Of a stretch of DNA of 64,000 nucleotides, positions 42,180 through 49,966 are shown in pieces; position 1 is the stretch's first letter; each line of letters opens with the position of its first letter. The position numbers and the translations under genes are program-made. Source of the stretch: Paenarthrobacter nitroguajacolicus (lineage in GTDB: Bacteria > Actinomycetota > Actinomycetes > Actinomycetales > Micrococcaceae); contig NZ_VNFK01000005.1 of the NCBI RefSeq assembly GCF_007786235.1, forward strand, positions 186,001-250,000, written 5' to 3'. The notes under the pieces were generated by a model that searched no databases, was not told the DNA's origin, and saw nothing but the letters and a program-made list of their open reading frames with translations.

Positions 42180-43574
42180 ATGACCTCTGACACCTCAACG
42201 GCCGGGATACTGAGCCGCCCATACCTGCTTGCCACCGTGGGGGCATGCGCACTCGTGTTCCTGAGCGCGTTCGAGTCCCTCGCGGTGACCACCATCATGC
42301 CGCTTGTGAGCCGCGACCTCGACGGAGCCAGCCTCTACGCGCTGGCCTTCGCAGGTCCGCTGGCTACTGGCGTGATGGGCATGGTGGCGGCCGGTAACTG
42401 GTCCGACCGTCGGGGTCCGGCGGCGCCGCTGTACTCCTCAGTGGCGCTGTTCGTCGCTGGCCTGCTGATCGCGGGCATGGCCGGAACCATGGAAATGCTG
42501 GTGCTGGGACGCCTGGTGCAGGGCCTTGGCGGCGGTGCCATGACTGTTGCACTGTATGTTCTGGTGGCACGCGTGTACCCGCCTGCGCTGCACCCCAAGA
42601 TCTTCGCGGCCTTCGCCGCGTCCTGGGTGGTCCCTTCCTTGGTAGGCCCGTTCGCTGCAGGTGTCGTGGCCCAGCTGAGCAGTTGGCACTGGGTGTTCCT
42701 CGGTGTTGTGGGGCTGGTTGTTCCGGCGTTGCTCATGGTGGTGCCGGCCGTCCGGGGCATGGCGTCCGAACCCGCCACCGAATCCGTCCCGTGGGCCTTC
42801 GGGCGTATGGGGTGGGCGGCGTTGGCGGCCGTTGCCGTCCTTGGCCTGAACCTGTCCGCAGAGGTGCCGGGAGTGGGCGGGGTGATTGCCGTCGTCGCAC
42901 TTGTCATTGCCTTGATCGCGGTGAAGCCGCTGGTTCCGCGGGGGACCCTCACCGCCCGGCGGGGTCTGCCCAGCGTCATCCTGGTCCGTGGGCTCGCCTC
43001 GGCCGCGTTCTTCGGAGCCGAGGTTTACCTGCCGTACTTGTTGACTGAGCGGTACTCGTTCACGCCGACGTTCGCCGGGCTGACGCTCACGGGTGCCGCG
43101 CTCGCGTGGGCCGGGGCCTCGGCCATCCAAGGGAAGCTGGGCGCCAAGCTGGCCGACGATCTCGCCGTGAAGATCGGCGCCTTGTTGGTATTGGTGGCTG
43201 TGGTCTCGACGCTGGTAACAGCGGCCCTGGCCCTTCCCGCGGCTGTGGCTATTGGCGGCTGGATCCTGGCCGGTGGCGGCATGGGGCTCATGTACCCGCG
43301 GCTGAGCGTCATGACCCTGGCCCTGTCCACGCCCGAGAACCAGGGGTTCAACAGTGCGGCCATGTCCATCTCGGACTCCCTCGGCGGCGCATTGTCCCTC
43401 GCCGCGACGGGACTCGTCTTCGCGGCCTTCACGACGACGAACTCGTTTGCGGGCGTCTTCGCACTGACCGCTGTCATCGCCGTCGCCGGGGTTCTGATCG
43501 CGCCGCGGGTCGCCACCCGCGCTGGCGCATCCGAAACCCGCGACGCCGAACCCGAGCTCTCGCACCACGCCTGA
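42180..43574 (+). CDS. MFS drug/redox compound efflux transporter, SoxR target
   Basis: A 464-residue transporter of the DHA2-like exporter class, with up to fourteen helices. Motifs: FESLAVTTIMPLVSRDLDG at the first helix (the exporter motif D1-like TIMP), GNWSDRRGPAAPLYSS for motif A, and GRLVQGLGGGAMTVALYVLV for motif C-type glycine pattern typical of efflux. Its promoter holds a SoxR box, so it probably removes redox-cycling or antibiotic-like compounds. A palindromic repeat begins three bases after the stop codon. Confidence 0.9.
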   Translation: MTSDTSTAGILSRPYLLATVGACALVFLSAFESLAVTTIMPLVSRDLDGASLYALAFAGPLATGVMGMVAAGNWSDRRGPAAPLYSSVALFVAGLLIAGMAGTMEMLVLGRLVQGLGGGAMTVALYVLVARVYPPALHPKIFAAFAASWVVPSLVGPFAAGVVAQLSSWHWVFLGVVGLVVPALLMVVPAVRGMASEPATESVPWAFGRMGWAALAAVAVLGLNLSAEVPGVGGVIAVVALVIALIAVKPLVPRGTLTARRGLPSVILVRGLASAAFFGAEVYLPYLLTERYSFTPTFAGLTLTGAALAWAGASAIQGKLGAKLADDLAVKIGALLVLVAVVSTLVTAALALPAAVAIGGWILAGGGMGLMYPRLSVMTLALSTPENQGFNSAAMSISDSLGGALSLAATGLVFAAFTTTNSFAGVFALTAVIAVAGVLIAPRVATRAGASETRDAEPELSHHA

Positions 43575-43577
43575 CCA

Positions 43578-43638
43578 GTTGTGGGGCCCGCTTTGCGCGC
43601 TTCGCGAGCCCGGAGACGCGCAAAGCGGGCCCCACAAC
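43578..43638. repeat. GTTGTG palindromic element, copy 2
   Basis: GTTGTGGGGCCCGCTTTGCG pairs with CGCAAAGCGGGCCCCACAAC around a 21-base loop. Perfect arms of 20 bases. It starts three bases after the TGA of the MFS gene. Bases that differ from the other copies change on both arms (CTTTG/CAAAG versus CTCTR/YAGAG), so pairing is kept. Confidence 0.92.
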
Positions 43639-43683
43639 GCATGCCTGACCTGCCCCGATGCAGGTCTCTGCCCCGATCACTGC

Positions 43684-43757
43684 TAGACTGGAAACACTTG
43701 ATGTGCGGTGACGCCCTGAAGCAGGCGGCCTGAAAGGCTGCGCGACGGGGCATTTTT
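43684..43757 (+). promoter_or_regulatory. promoter -10 and structured leader start of the DEAD-box helicase gene
   Basis: The extended -10 TGCTAGACT (TAGACT at 43684-43689) predicts a transcript start near 43696, giving a leader of about 220 bases before the helicase. The first part folds into hairpins CCTG-AAG-CAGG (43715-43725) and GCCT-GAA-AGGC (43728-43738), which could be closed by GCCC (43713-43716) with GGGC (43748-43751), followed by T5 at 43753-43757. A T-run after such a structure resembles an attenuator. The remaining leader to 43924 shows no further motif I can name. Confidence 0.45.
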
Positions 43758-43924
43758 CATGTGAGAGGCACATCCTGCGTCGATGAACGCGTTCTATTTG
43801 GTCCCGGCCACCGCTGCTGCAGCGAATCGGTAGACCACCTGACTTTTCCTCGGCGAACCCCTGGCCCAACCGGCGTCGGGGGCCGATGTCCGCAATTGGA
43901 CACCGCCCGAAAGACATGAAGTTT

Positions 43925-45643
43925 ATGACTACTTTTGCTGCCCTTGGCACGCCCAAGGCCATTGCTGATTCCCTCGCCGCAGACGGCATCGAAGAGGCAT
44001 TCCCCATCCAGGTGAAGACCCTCCCGGACACCCTCGCAGGCCGCGACGTCCTGGGCCGTGGCCGCACCGGCTCCGGCAAGACCATCGCTTTCGCCATCCC
44101 GCTCGTGGCCCGCTTGGCCGAGCGCGAAGCAAAGCACTTCCGCAAGCCGGGCCGCCCCATGGGCCTGGTCCTTGCGCCGACGCGTGAACTGGCAACCCAG
44201 ATCAACGCCACCATCGAGCCGCTGGCCAAGGCCATGGGCCTGAACACCACGGTCATCTACGGCGGCATCTCCCAGGCACGCCAGGAAAAGGCGCTGCGCG
44301 CCGGCGTTGACATTGTCATCGCCTGCCCGGGCCGCCTGGAAGACCTGATCCGCCAGCGCATCCTGACCCTCGAAGCCGTTGAGGTCACTGTGCTGGACGA
44401 GGCCGACCACATGGCAGACCTCGGCTTCCTCCCGGTGGTCAAGAAGCTCATGGACATGACCCCCACCCAGGGTCAGCGCCTGCTCTTCTCCGCGACGTTG
44501 GACAACGGTGTTGACAAGCTGGTCAACCGTTACCTGTCCAACCCGCTGACGCACTCCGTGGACGATCCCCAGGCCGCTGTCACCACCATGGAACACCACG
44601 TCCTGGTGGTCAACGACCAGACCGTCAAGAAGCAGCTCATCGTTGAACTGGCCTCCGGAGCCGGCCGCCGCGTCCTGTTCATGCGGACAAAGCACCACGC
44701 CCGCAAGCTTGCCAAGACCCTCACCGACGCCGGCATTCCCGCCGTCGACCTCCACGGCAACCTGTCGCAGAACGCCCGCGACCGCAACCTTGCCGAGTTC
44801 TCCAACGGTGACGTCCGCGTCCTGGTGGCTACCGACGTCGCAGCCCGCGGCGTGCACGTTGACGACGTCGAACTCGTCATCCACGTGGACCCGCCCACAG
44901 AGCACAAGGCATACCTGCACCGCTCAGGCCGTACGGCCCGCGCAGGTTCCGATGGCACCGTGGTCACGCTGACCCTCCCGGAGCAGCAGAGCGACGTCAA
45001 GAAGCTCATGAAAGCTGCCGGCGTTGACGTTTCGTTCGAGCGCGTCACCGCCAACTCGCCGCTGGTTGCCGACCTCGTTGGCGAAATCGCCGACAAGGTT
45101 GATCCCCGCACCCGTGCAGCACTCCTCGCGGCGAAAGCCCCGCAGGGTGGCGGCACGTCCACCGGAGCCAATGCACAGCGCAAGCGTGCACGGCGTTCCA
45201 CGCAGGCTGCTCCCACGGCCGGCGGCCGTGGTGGTCGCAACGGACGTGGCAAGGTCGCGGCTGAGCCGGTTCGCACCGACGTCAACCGCGCCGACCGTCG
45301 CGCAGCAATGAACGACGACGTCGCCCGCAGCTCACGTGGCCGCGGCAAGTCCGGTGCCACTCACCGCAACGACGTCCCGGGCTCGCAGGGCCAGGGCGGC
45401 CGCAGTGGTCGTCCGGCTACCGGCCAGCGCGCAGCTTCGGCTCCGCGCACGGCATCCACCACCTCTACGCGTACCGGCGGAAACAAGGCCGTATGGTCCT
45501 CCGCTACGGGCGCTACGTCCGGCGGATCCTACGGTTCGGGCTCCGGCAACTCCGGTCGCGGTGGATCCGGCGCAGGCCGTCCGGCACGGAGCGGTCCCCG
45601 CCGCGCGTCGGCTCCCGCGTCAAACGAGCGCCGCGGCCGCTAA
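43925..45643 (+). CDS. DEAD-box ATP-dependent RNA helicase
   Basis: A 572-residue RNA helicase. Q motif FPIQVKTLP, motif I GRTGSGKT (about 46-53), motif Ia PTRELA, motif II DEAD (about 158), motif III SAT, and in domain 2 LVATDVAARGVHV and HRSGRTARAG. After about residue 385 comes a basic, Gly/Arg/Ser/Ala-rich tail (RGGRNGRGK, SGRGGSGAGRPAR) that should bind RNA without a fixed fold. The helicase probably unwinds mRNA or rRNA in the cold. The start is uncertain: ATGs at 43886, 43916 and 43925 are in frame; 43925 (MTTFAALGTP) matches the usual beginning. Confidence 0.92.
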   Translation: MTTFAALGTPKAIADSLAADGIEEAFPIQVKTLPDTLAGRDVLGRGRTGSGKTIAFAIPLVARLAEREAKHFRKPGRPMGLVLAPTRELATQINATIEPLAKAMGLNTTVIYGGISQARQEKALRAGVDIVIACPGRLEDLIRQRILTLEAVEVTVLDEADHMADLGFLPVVKKLMDMTPTQGQRLLFSATLDNGVDKLVNRYLSNPLTHSVDDPQAAVTTMEHHVLVVNDQTVKKQLIVELASGAGRRVLFMRTKHHARKLAKTLTDAGIPAVDLHGNLSQNARDRNLAEFSNGDVRVLVATDVAARGVHVDDVELVIHVDPPTEHKAYLHRSGRTARAGSDGTVVTLTLPEQQSDVKKLMKAAGVDVSFERVTANSPLVADLVGEIADKVDPRTRAALLAAKAPQGGGTSTGANAQRKRARRSTQAAPTAGGRGGRNGRGKVAAEPVRTDVNRADRRAAMNDDVARSSRGRGKSGATHRNDVPGSQGQGGRSGRPATGQRAASAPRTASTTSTRTGGNKAVWSSATGATSGGSYGSGSGNSGRGGSGAGRPARSGPRRASAPASNERRGR

Positions 45644-45649
45644 CCTCCC

Positions 45650-45710
45650 GTTGTGAGGCCCGCTCTACGCGCTTTCCGGAAGGAATAGAGCGCAGAGCAG
45701 GCCCCGCAAC
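45650..45710. repeat. GTTGTG palindromic element, copy 3
   Basis: GTTGTGAGGCCCGCTCTACG pairs with CGCAGAGCAGGCCCCGCAAC with a few wobble or mismatched positions. It lies six bases after the helicase stop, between convergent genes. Confidence 0.88.
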
Positions 45711-45718
45711 TGCAGGTG

Positions 45719-46369
45719 CTACCAGCCCCGCGCGCGCCACTCCTCAAGGTGTGGCCGCTCGGCTCCGAGGGTCGTGGGCAATCCATGGCCCGGGTGCACC
45801 AGGGTATCGTCCGGATAGGCGTCGAACAGTCGTTCCGACACGTCGTTCAACAGAGAAGTGAAGCGTGCAGGATCTTTCTGTGTGTTGCCGACGCCTCCCG
45901 GAAACAGCGAATCTCCACTGAAAATCTGGGCCGGTCCGTCCGGATCCTGGTACACGAAGGCGATCGAGCCAGGGGTGTGTCCACGCAGGTGGACCGCCGT
46001 GAGCTCGATGTCGTCGAACCGCTCAACGTCGCCGTGACCAAGCCGGACGTCCACCGGAACCGGCAACGCATCGGCGTCGTCCGCTCCTGCGGAAGTGCTG
46101 GCGCCGGTAAGGGCCACCAGCTCCGGCAGTGCCCGGACGTGGTCCCAGTGCTGGTGGGTGGTGGCGATCCTGACCAGCTTGGTGGGATTGCTCGAATCGC
46201 CGGCGGACTCCGAGAGAAGCTGCTGGATGGCCGGAAGGTCGTCAGCGGCATCGATCAACACCTGCGCACCCGTGGACTTTGACGTCAACAGGTACACGTT
46301 GTTGTTCATCTCGCTGACCGAGATGCTGCGAATGGTGACGTCACGTAGTGAGTGAATAAGCGAATCCAT
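45719..46369 (-). CDS. MBL-fold metal-dependent hydrolase
   Basis: A 216-residue metallo-beta-lactamase-fold protein. The zinc motif HxHxDH is THQHWDHV; further ligands are His in LRGHTPGSIAF, Asp in IFSGDSLFPGGVG and His in LVHPGHGLPT. Length and the GHTPGS-GDSLF pattern match glyoxalase II-like/thioester or small phosphoester hydrolases; exact substrate unknown. No signal peptide. ATG 46369 has only weak upstream purines. It follows the aldo/keto reductase gene by four bases on the same strand and is probably translated from the same message. Confidence 0.9.
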   Translation of the reverse strand: MDSLIHSLRDVTIRSISVSEMNNNVYLLTSKSTGAQVLIDAADDLPAIQQLLSESAGDSSNPTKLVRIATTHQHWDHVRALPELVALTGASTSAGADDADALPVPVDVRLGHGDVERFDDIELTAVHLRGHTPGSIAFVYQDPDGPAQIFSGDSLFPGGVGNTQKDPARFTSLLNDVSERLFDAYPDDTLVHPGHGLPTTLGAERPHLEEWRARGW

Positions 46370-46373
46370 GCGT

Positions 46374-47378
46374 TCAGCCTACGTTCTTGGCTTCGCGGCC
46401 CTGCGAGACCCAGTTGGGGTCGGCGGAGCGCGAACCCACGACGGCGGTCGCGGCTTGGTGGAGCACCTCAAGTTGTGCTGGCCCCAGTTGCAGGGACAGT
46501 GCCCCCAGGTTCTCGTCGATCCGGTGCGTCTTGCGCGTGCCGGGGATGGGGACTACCGAAATCCCGAGGCGCTGACCTTGGGCGAACAGCCAAGCCAGGG
46601 CTACCTGGGCAGGAGTCGCATCCAGCCCACTGGCTACCTCGCGAACTGCGGCCACCACGGCCTGGTTTGCATCAAGTGCCTCGTCGCCAAAACGGGGGAT
46701 CTTATGGCGGAAGTCATTTTCGCCAAGGTCGCCCGCGCTGACGGTTCCGGTGAGGAACCCGCGGCCCAGCGGCGAATACGGCACAAACCCTACGCCAAGC
46801 TCCTTGGCTGCAGGAACAACGTTGAGTTCAACATCCCTGCTCCAGATTGACCATTCACTCTGGACCGCGGCAATGGGATGCACGGCGTTGGCCTGCCTGA
46901 GCTCCTCGGCTGTCACTTCAGACAAGCCGAGGTGCCGGACCTTGCCCTCACGGACCAGCTCCGCCATGGCCTCCACGGTTTCCACTATCGGAACGCGGAG
47001 GTCGCGGCGGTGCAGGTAGTAGAGGTCAATCACGTCAGTGTCCAGGCGGCGGAGGCTCGCTTCCGCTGCTTGCCTGACGTAGGGCGCATCCCCGCGGACT
47101 CCCGTGTACCCGTCCGCGGGGTTGCCCTCAATTCCAAACTTCGTGGCTACCTGGATCTCGTCGCGGCGCTCTTTCAGGAGCCTGCCCACGAGTTCCTCGT
47201 TGCTGCCGGCGCCGTACACATCTGCGGTGTCGATGAACGTGATGCCCGCGTCCACCGCGTGCCTGAGTGTTTGCAGGCCTTCCTCTGGGTCGATCCCGCC
47301 ATAGACCGGGGTCAAGGCCATTCCACCGAAACCGAGAGGGCTGACCGTGAGGCCATCTCCGAGCTGAACTGCAGTCAT
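46374..47378 (-). CDS. aldo/keto reductase
   Basis: A 334-residue NADPH-dependent reductase of the AKR superfamily, close to the YajO/pyridoxal reductase-like group. Catalytic tetrad residues: Asp in FIDTADVYGAGSNEELVGRL with Tyr in the same motif, Lys in QVATKFG, and His in YYLHRRDL. The C-terminal NADP-binding part includes SVVPIPGTRKTHRIDENL. ATG 47378 has GGAGA about seven bases upstream; the frame further out runs into the repeat and palindrome region and is not coding. Operon with the MBL gene downstream; carbonyl detoxification is a plausible shared task. Confidence 0.9.
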   Translation of the reverse strand: MTAVQLGDGLTVSPLGFGGMALTPVYGGIDPEEGLQTLRHAVDAGITFIDTADVYGAGSNEELVGRLLKERRDEIQVATKFGIEGNPADGYTGVRGDAPYVRQAAEASLRRLDTDVIDLYYLHRRDLRVPIVETVEAMAELVREGKVRHLGLSEVTAEELRQANAVHPIAAVQSEWSIWSRDVELNVVPAAKELGVGFVPYSPLGRGFLTGTVSAGDLGENDFRHKIPRFGDEALDANQAVVAAVREVASGLDATPAQVALAWLFAQGQRLGISVVPIPGTRKTHRIDENLGALSLQLGPAQLEVLHQAATAVVGSRSADPNWVSQGREAKNVG

Positions 47379-47444
47379 GAACGTCTCCAATGCGTGTTTG
47401 GGTGCTCTTGAAGGCATGAACCCGGCTACCGCCGCGGGTATTCC

Positions 47445-47490
47445 TGCGTGGCCTGCGTGGCGTGCGTGGCGTGGCGTGCGTGGCGTGGCC
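47445..47490 (+). repeat. short tandem repeats of TGCGTGGCG
   Basis: TGCGTGGCC, TGCGTGGCG twice, TGGCG, TGCGTGGCG, TGGCC in direct succession, 46 bases. It lies 67-112 bases upstream of the aldo/keto reductase start, in the gap to the exporter pair. Confidence 0.88.
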
Positions 47491-47492
47491 GA

Positions 47493-47552
47493 TTCGATGG
47501 ATCGCTGCGTACTGTGCCGTGCGAGCGGCATGGTCTGCAGCGATCCATCGAA
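47493..47552. terminator. 16-bp inverted repeat between exporter and reductase genes
   Basis: TTCGATGGATCGCTGC (47493-47508) pairs perfectly with GCAGCGATCCATCGAA (47537-47552). The 28-base loop holds a smaller TGCCG/CGGCA stem. It lies 21 bases after the stop of the leftward exporter operon and is its probable end. No T-run. Confidence 0.7.
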
Positions 47553-47573
47553 ATGGAGCGCAGGGACCCGCCG

Positions 47574-47948
47574 CTATTCGGTCTTGGCTACGGGTTTCTC
47601 TGCGGGCAACGCCTTCAAACCGGCGGCACAGCCCACGATTCCGGCGATGAAGAGGAGTTTCAGCGGGCTTGCCGATTCCACGCCCGTGATCATGGCCCAA
47701 CCAACAGTCAGGGCCGCACCGATGCCCACCCACACCGCGTAAGCAGTACCGAGGGGGATGCGCTTCACCGCGATACCCAGTCCCAGCATGCTCAGTACTG
47801 CGGTGACAGCGAAGACCAGTGTGGGCATGAGCTGCGTGAAGCCATTGGAGAGCCCCAAAGCTGTGGCCCATACGGCTTCGAGGAGGGCCGATGCCAGGAG
47901 GATGCCCCAAAAGGTTCCGTTGCCGGTGTTCTTAGTGTTCGTTGTCAT
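47574..47948 (-). CDS. SMR family transporter, second subunit of a SugE/Gdx-like pair
   Basis: A 124-residue four-helix small multidrug resistance protein. It has the Gdx/SugE marks: a glutamate in helix 1 within LLEAVWATALGLSNGF, and GTAYAVWVGIGAALTVGWAM in helix 3-4 region. It is paired with the 104-residue homologue two bases upstream, so the active pump is likely a heterodimer, as in B. subtilis YkkCD. The guanidine-III riboswitch in front of the pair identifies guanidinium as the likely cargo. N- and C-terminal extensions (MTTNTKNTGNG, LPAEKPVAKTE) are longer than in the partner. Confidence 0.9.
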   Translation of the reverse strand: MTTNTKNTGNGTFWGILLASALLEAVWATALGLSNGFTQLMPTLVFAVTAVLSMLGLGIAVKRIPLGTAYAVWVGIGAALTVGWAMITGVESASPLKLLFIAGIVGCAAGLKALPAEKPVAKTE

Positions 47949-47950
47949 GG

Positions 47951-48265
47951 CTATGCCACCACCTTCAGGCCGACCACGCACGCCCCGATGCCGGCAAGCA
48001 GAAGCAGCCGGGCCGTCGTCGCACGTTCAACTTTGGTGACCATCGCGTACGTCGCAGTCAGCACTACGCCGACTCCAACCCACACGGCGTAGGCCGTGCC
48101 CGTGGGGATGGATTGCATGGCGATTGCCAGCCCGCCCATGCTGGCGATCACGGATACCAGGAAAACCACTGTGGGGACGGGTTTACGGAAGCCCTTGGAA
48201 CGATGCAGAGCTGCGGCCCAAACGGCTTCGAGTGCTCCGGAAAGAATGAGAATTATCCACGACAT
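47951..48265 (-). CDS. sugE: SugE/Gdx-type SMR guanidinium exporter, first subunit
   Basis: A 104-residue SMR protein, nearly standard SugE: MSWIILILSGALEAVWAAAL with the essential Glu13, KGFRKPVPTVVF, and IPTGTAYAVWVGVGVVLTAT. Four helices, no extra domains. The start at 48265 has AAAGGA six bases upstream, and that ribosome site directly touches the 3-prime end of the guanidine-III riboswitch, so ligand binding can control translation. Two bases separate it from the second subunit gene; both are needed together, most likely. Confidence 0.93.
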   Translation of the reverse strand: MSWIILILSGALEAVWAAALHRSKGFRKPVPTVVFLVSVIASMGGLAIAMQSIPTGTAYAVWVGVGVVLTATYAMVTKVERATTARLLLLAGIGACVVGLKVVA

Positions 48266-48277
48266 GACATTTCCTTT

Positions 48278-48318
48278 GGCCAGTCTTGTCGCGTGCCGGG
48301 TACTGAACCGTCGTCCGG
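48278..48318 (-). promoter_or_regulatory. guanidine-III riboswitch (ykkC-III class)
   Basis: Read on the minus strand, 41 bases begin CCGGACGA, pass through GTACCCGG, and reach GACAAGAC before ACTGGCC. These three blocks are identical to the conserved core of guanidine-III riboswitches as I recall them from the Thermobifida reference. CCGG pairs with CCGG (hairpin), and the loop TTCAGT pairs with ACTGG to form the pseudoknot. The AAAGGA ribosome site follows immediately. It precedes a pair of guanidinium-type exporters, as expected for the class. Confidence 0.9.
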
Positions 48319-48344
48319 AGGTTCCAGAGGGGAACCTTCATTTC

Positions 48345-48373
48345 AGGCTAGCAACTCCCGCGCGGGGTGGCCA
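48345..48373 (-). promoter_or_regulatory. promoter of the exporter operon
   Basis: On the minus strand, TGGCCA (48373-48368), a 17-base spacer and the extended -10 TGCTAGCCT (TAGCCT at 48350-48345). Transcription would begin near 48338, at the first base of a stem AGGTTCC/GGAACCT (48319-48337), so the leader consists of that stem plus the riboswitch. Confidence 0.65.
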
Positions 48374-48397
48374 CTTCTGGTGGTTAACGTCACCAAC

Positions 48398-49045
48398 TCA
48401 GGCGTGAGTGGGTTCCACGTGGTCGATTGAGATCACTGCAACAAAACCGCGGCCGGAGATCTCGGGGCTGCGGGTGTCCGAGCCGACCACGGCGTCGTAC
48501 CGTGACAACTCAACAGGTTCCCCGGGGCTGGTTGGGGGGACGCCGCCGTCGGACTTTTCCTCAGCAGCCGACTCTTCCTCGACTGCGGCGCCAGGCGCAA
48601 CAGTCGCCTTTCCCTCCAGCAGGATGGCAAGTTGGCCTTCGAAAACGGGGTGCGCGCGCTTTTTGGAGATCTCAACGATGGACGTGTAGCCCTTGAAAGC
48701 GCCTGCGCGGGCGATGACGTTCAGGTCCCGGATGTCCCCTGTGGGAAGCGTGGCCGACGATGCGGCCTCGCCGGAGAACCGGAACGGACGGTACTTCTCC
48801 AGCGGATGTTCGGAGCCGTCCACGGTGAGGAGCAACAGTTCGCCGTCGATGATGGTGATGACCCGCTCCATGCCCGGGAAGGTGGAGAATTCTCCGGCTT
48901 TGGAGACGTCGGCGATGCTGACACGCCAATCCCATGCTCCGTCCTGCGCCGACGCGGCCTTGGGGTGGCTCGCGAGTTCGCGGGTCACCCCGCCCCCGTT
49001 GCGCCACGGTTCGGGATGGATGTCGGCAAAGCGGATGATCTCCAT
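48398..49045 (-). CDS. HutD/Ves family protein
   Basis: A 215-residue double-cupin protein of the HutD/Ves family. The family start is clear: IIRFADIHPEPWRNGGGVTR, then WDWRVSIADVSKAGEFSTFP and GMERVITIIDGELLLLTVDG. HutD is linked to histidine use and Ves to cold response in E. coli, but the biochemical role is not known. The middle has an acidic insertion (EEESAAEEKSDGGVPP). ATG at 49045. Divergent from trpF across 98 bases; downstream on the same strand lies the exporter operon with its own promoter. Confidence 0.9.
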   Translation of the reverse strand: MEIIRFADIHPEPWRNGGGVTRELASHPKAASAQDGAWDWRVSIADVSKAGEFSTFPGMERVITIIDGELLLLTVDGSEHPLEKYRPFRFSGEAASSATLPTGDIRDLNVIARAGAFKGYTSIVEISKKRAHPVFEGQLAILLEGKATVAPGAAVEEESAAEEKSDGGVPPTSPGEPVELSRYDAVVGSDTRSPEISGRGFVAVISIDHVEPTHA

Positions 49046-49143
49046 CCGACCAGCCTAGTGGTGGACGCCGCTTCTGCGTTGGCAACGTGGCTTGCTAACG
49101 TCATATGTGGAAAACGTTGTTCGGGTAGTGAGGGAGGGGCTGG

Positions 49144-49740
49144 ATGTTCGTCAAAGTGTGCGGCTTGAGCACGCCCGAATCAGTGCGTGAGGCCGTCGAC
49201 GCCAGTGCGGACGCCGTCGGTTTCGTCCTCACCACCAGCCCCCGGGAGGTCAGCCCCGACCAGGTTCGCATCCTGCTCCCGCTGGTGCCTGCCGGGGTTC
49301 ATGCCGTGGGTGTTTTCCGGCATGAAGCCGCCGCCGATGCTGTGGTTGTGGCGCGGGCTGCCGGGCTTGGGTGGGTGCAGTTGCACGGCCACCGGACCGC
49401 TGACGACGTCAAAACAGTGCACGACGCCGGGATGCGGCTTATCCGGGCCGTCACCATGGGTGCCTCCCCGGACGAGTTCGCGGATTTGGGTGAAGACGTG
49501 TTCCTGATCGACGCCGCAGTGCCGGGGTCGGGGGAGTCCTGGGACTACGCCTCTGTGCGGGAGAAGGGGCTCGACAACCGGGAGTGGCTGCTTGCCGGTG
49601 GTCTGGAACCCGGCAATGTGGCCTTCGCCGCAGCCGCTGCCGGGGCTTGGGGAGTGGACGTTTCCTCCGGCGTCGAGTCCTCGCGGGGTGTGAAGGACCT
49701 GGCCAAGATCCGCGCGTTCGTCCAAGCCGCCAAAGCCTGA
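49144..49740 (+). CDS. trpF: phosphoribosylanthranilate isomerase
   Basis: A 198-residue (beta/alpha)8-barrel enzyme that converts phosphoribosylanthranilate to CdRP in tryptophan synthesis. Motifs: MFVKVCGL with the catalytic Cys at the end of strand 1, GWVQLHGHRTADDV, FLIDAAVPGSGESWDY with the catalytic Asp, LLAGGLEPGNVAFAAA and GVDVSSGVESSRGVKD at the phosphate site. Length is standard. It is alone here, away from other trp genes, as is common in actinobacteria. GAGGGAGGGG lies upstream of the ATG. The first unit of a tandem array touches its stop codon. Confidence 0.95.
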   Translation: MFVKVCGLSTPESVREAVDASADAVGFVLTTSPREVSPDQVRILLPLVPAGVHAVGVFRHEAAADAVVVARAAGLGWVQLHGHRTADDVKTVHDAGMRLIRAVTMGASPDEFADLGEDVFLIDAAVPGSGESWDYASVREKGLDNREWLLAGGLEPGNVAFAAAAAGAWGVDVSSGVESSRGVKDLAKIRAFVQAAKA

Positions 49741-49887
49741 CCCTCTCTCACGTCCCGTTGGTTTTGTGGCGGTCCTCTCTCACGTCCCTTTGGTTTTGTG
49801 GTGGCCCTCTCTCACGTCCCGTTGGTTTTGTGGTGGCCCTCTCTCACGTCCCGTTGGTTTTGTGGCGGCCCTCTCTCACGTCCCGTA
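49741..49887 (+). repeat. tandem array B-left: four 32-bp units with core CCCTCTCTCAC
   Basis: Four units beginning CCCTCTCTCAC followed by GTCCCGTTGGTTTTGTGGYGG with three single-base differences, then a partial fifth CCCTCTCTCACGTCCCGTA. The first unit begins at the base after the trpF TGA. With the inverted array at 49967-50071 and the 9-bp array at 50131-50238 it fills most of the 511-base gap before the next gene. Confidence 0.95.
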
Positions 49888-49966
49888 TCCGGGTGCCCGC
49901 CGTTTGGTTTTCTGAGACAGCTTGATGGGAGACGGTGTATCGGATGGCCACGCCCAGAGAAGTGAT

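Noticed and set aside
43761..43769. A single GTGAGAGGC in the helicase leader as a third array locus
   Set aside because: It matches only eight bases of the core, is not repeated, and is not next to a stop codon.
47951..48265. Assignment of the SMR pair as quaternary ammonium (EmrE/QacE) pumps
   Set aside because: The helix motifs resemble SugE/Gdx and the leader matches a guanidine-III riboswitch, both pointing to guanidinium.
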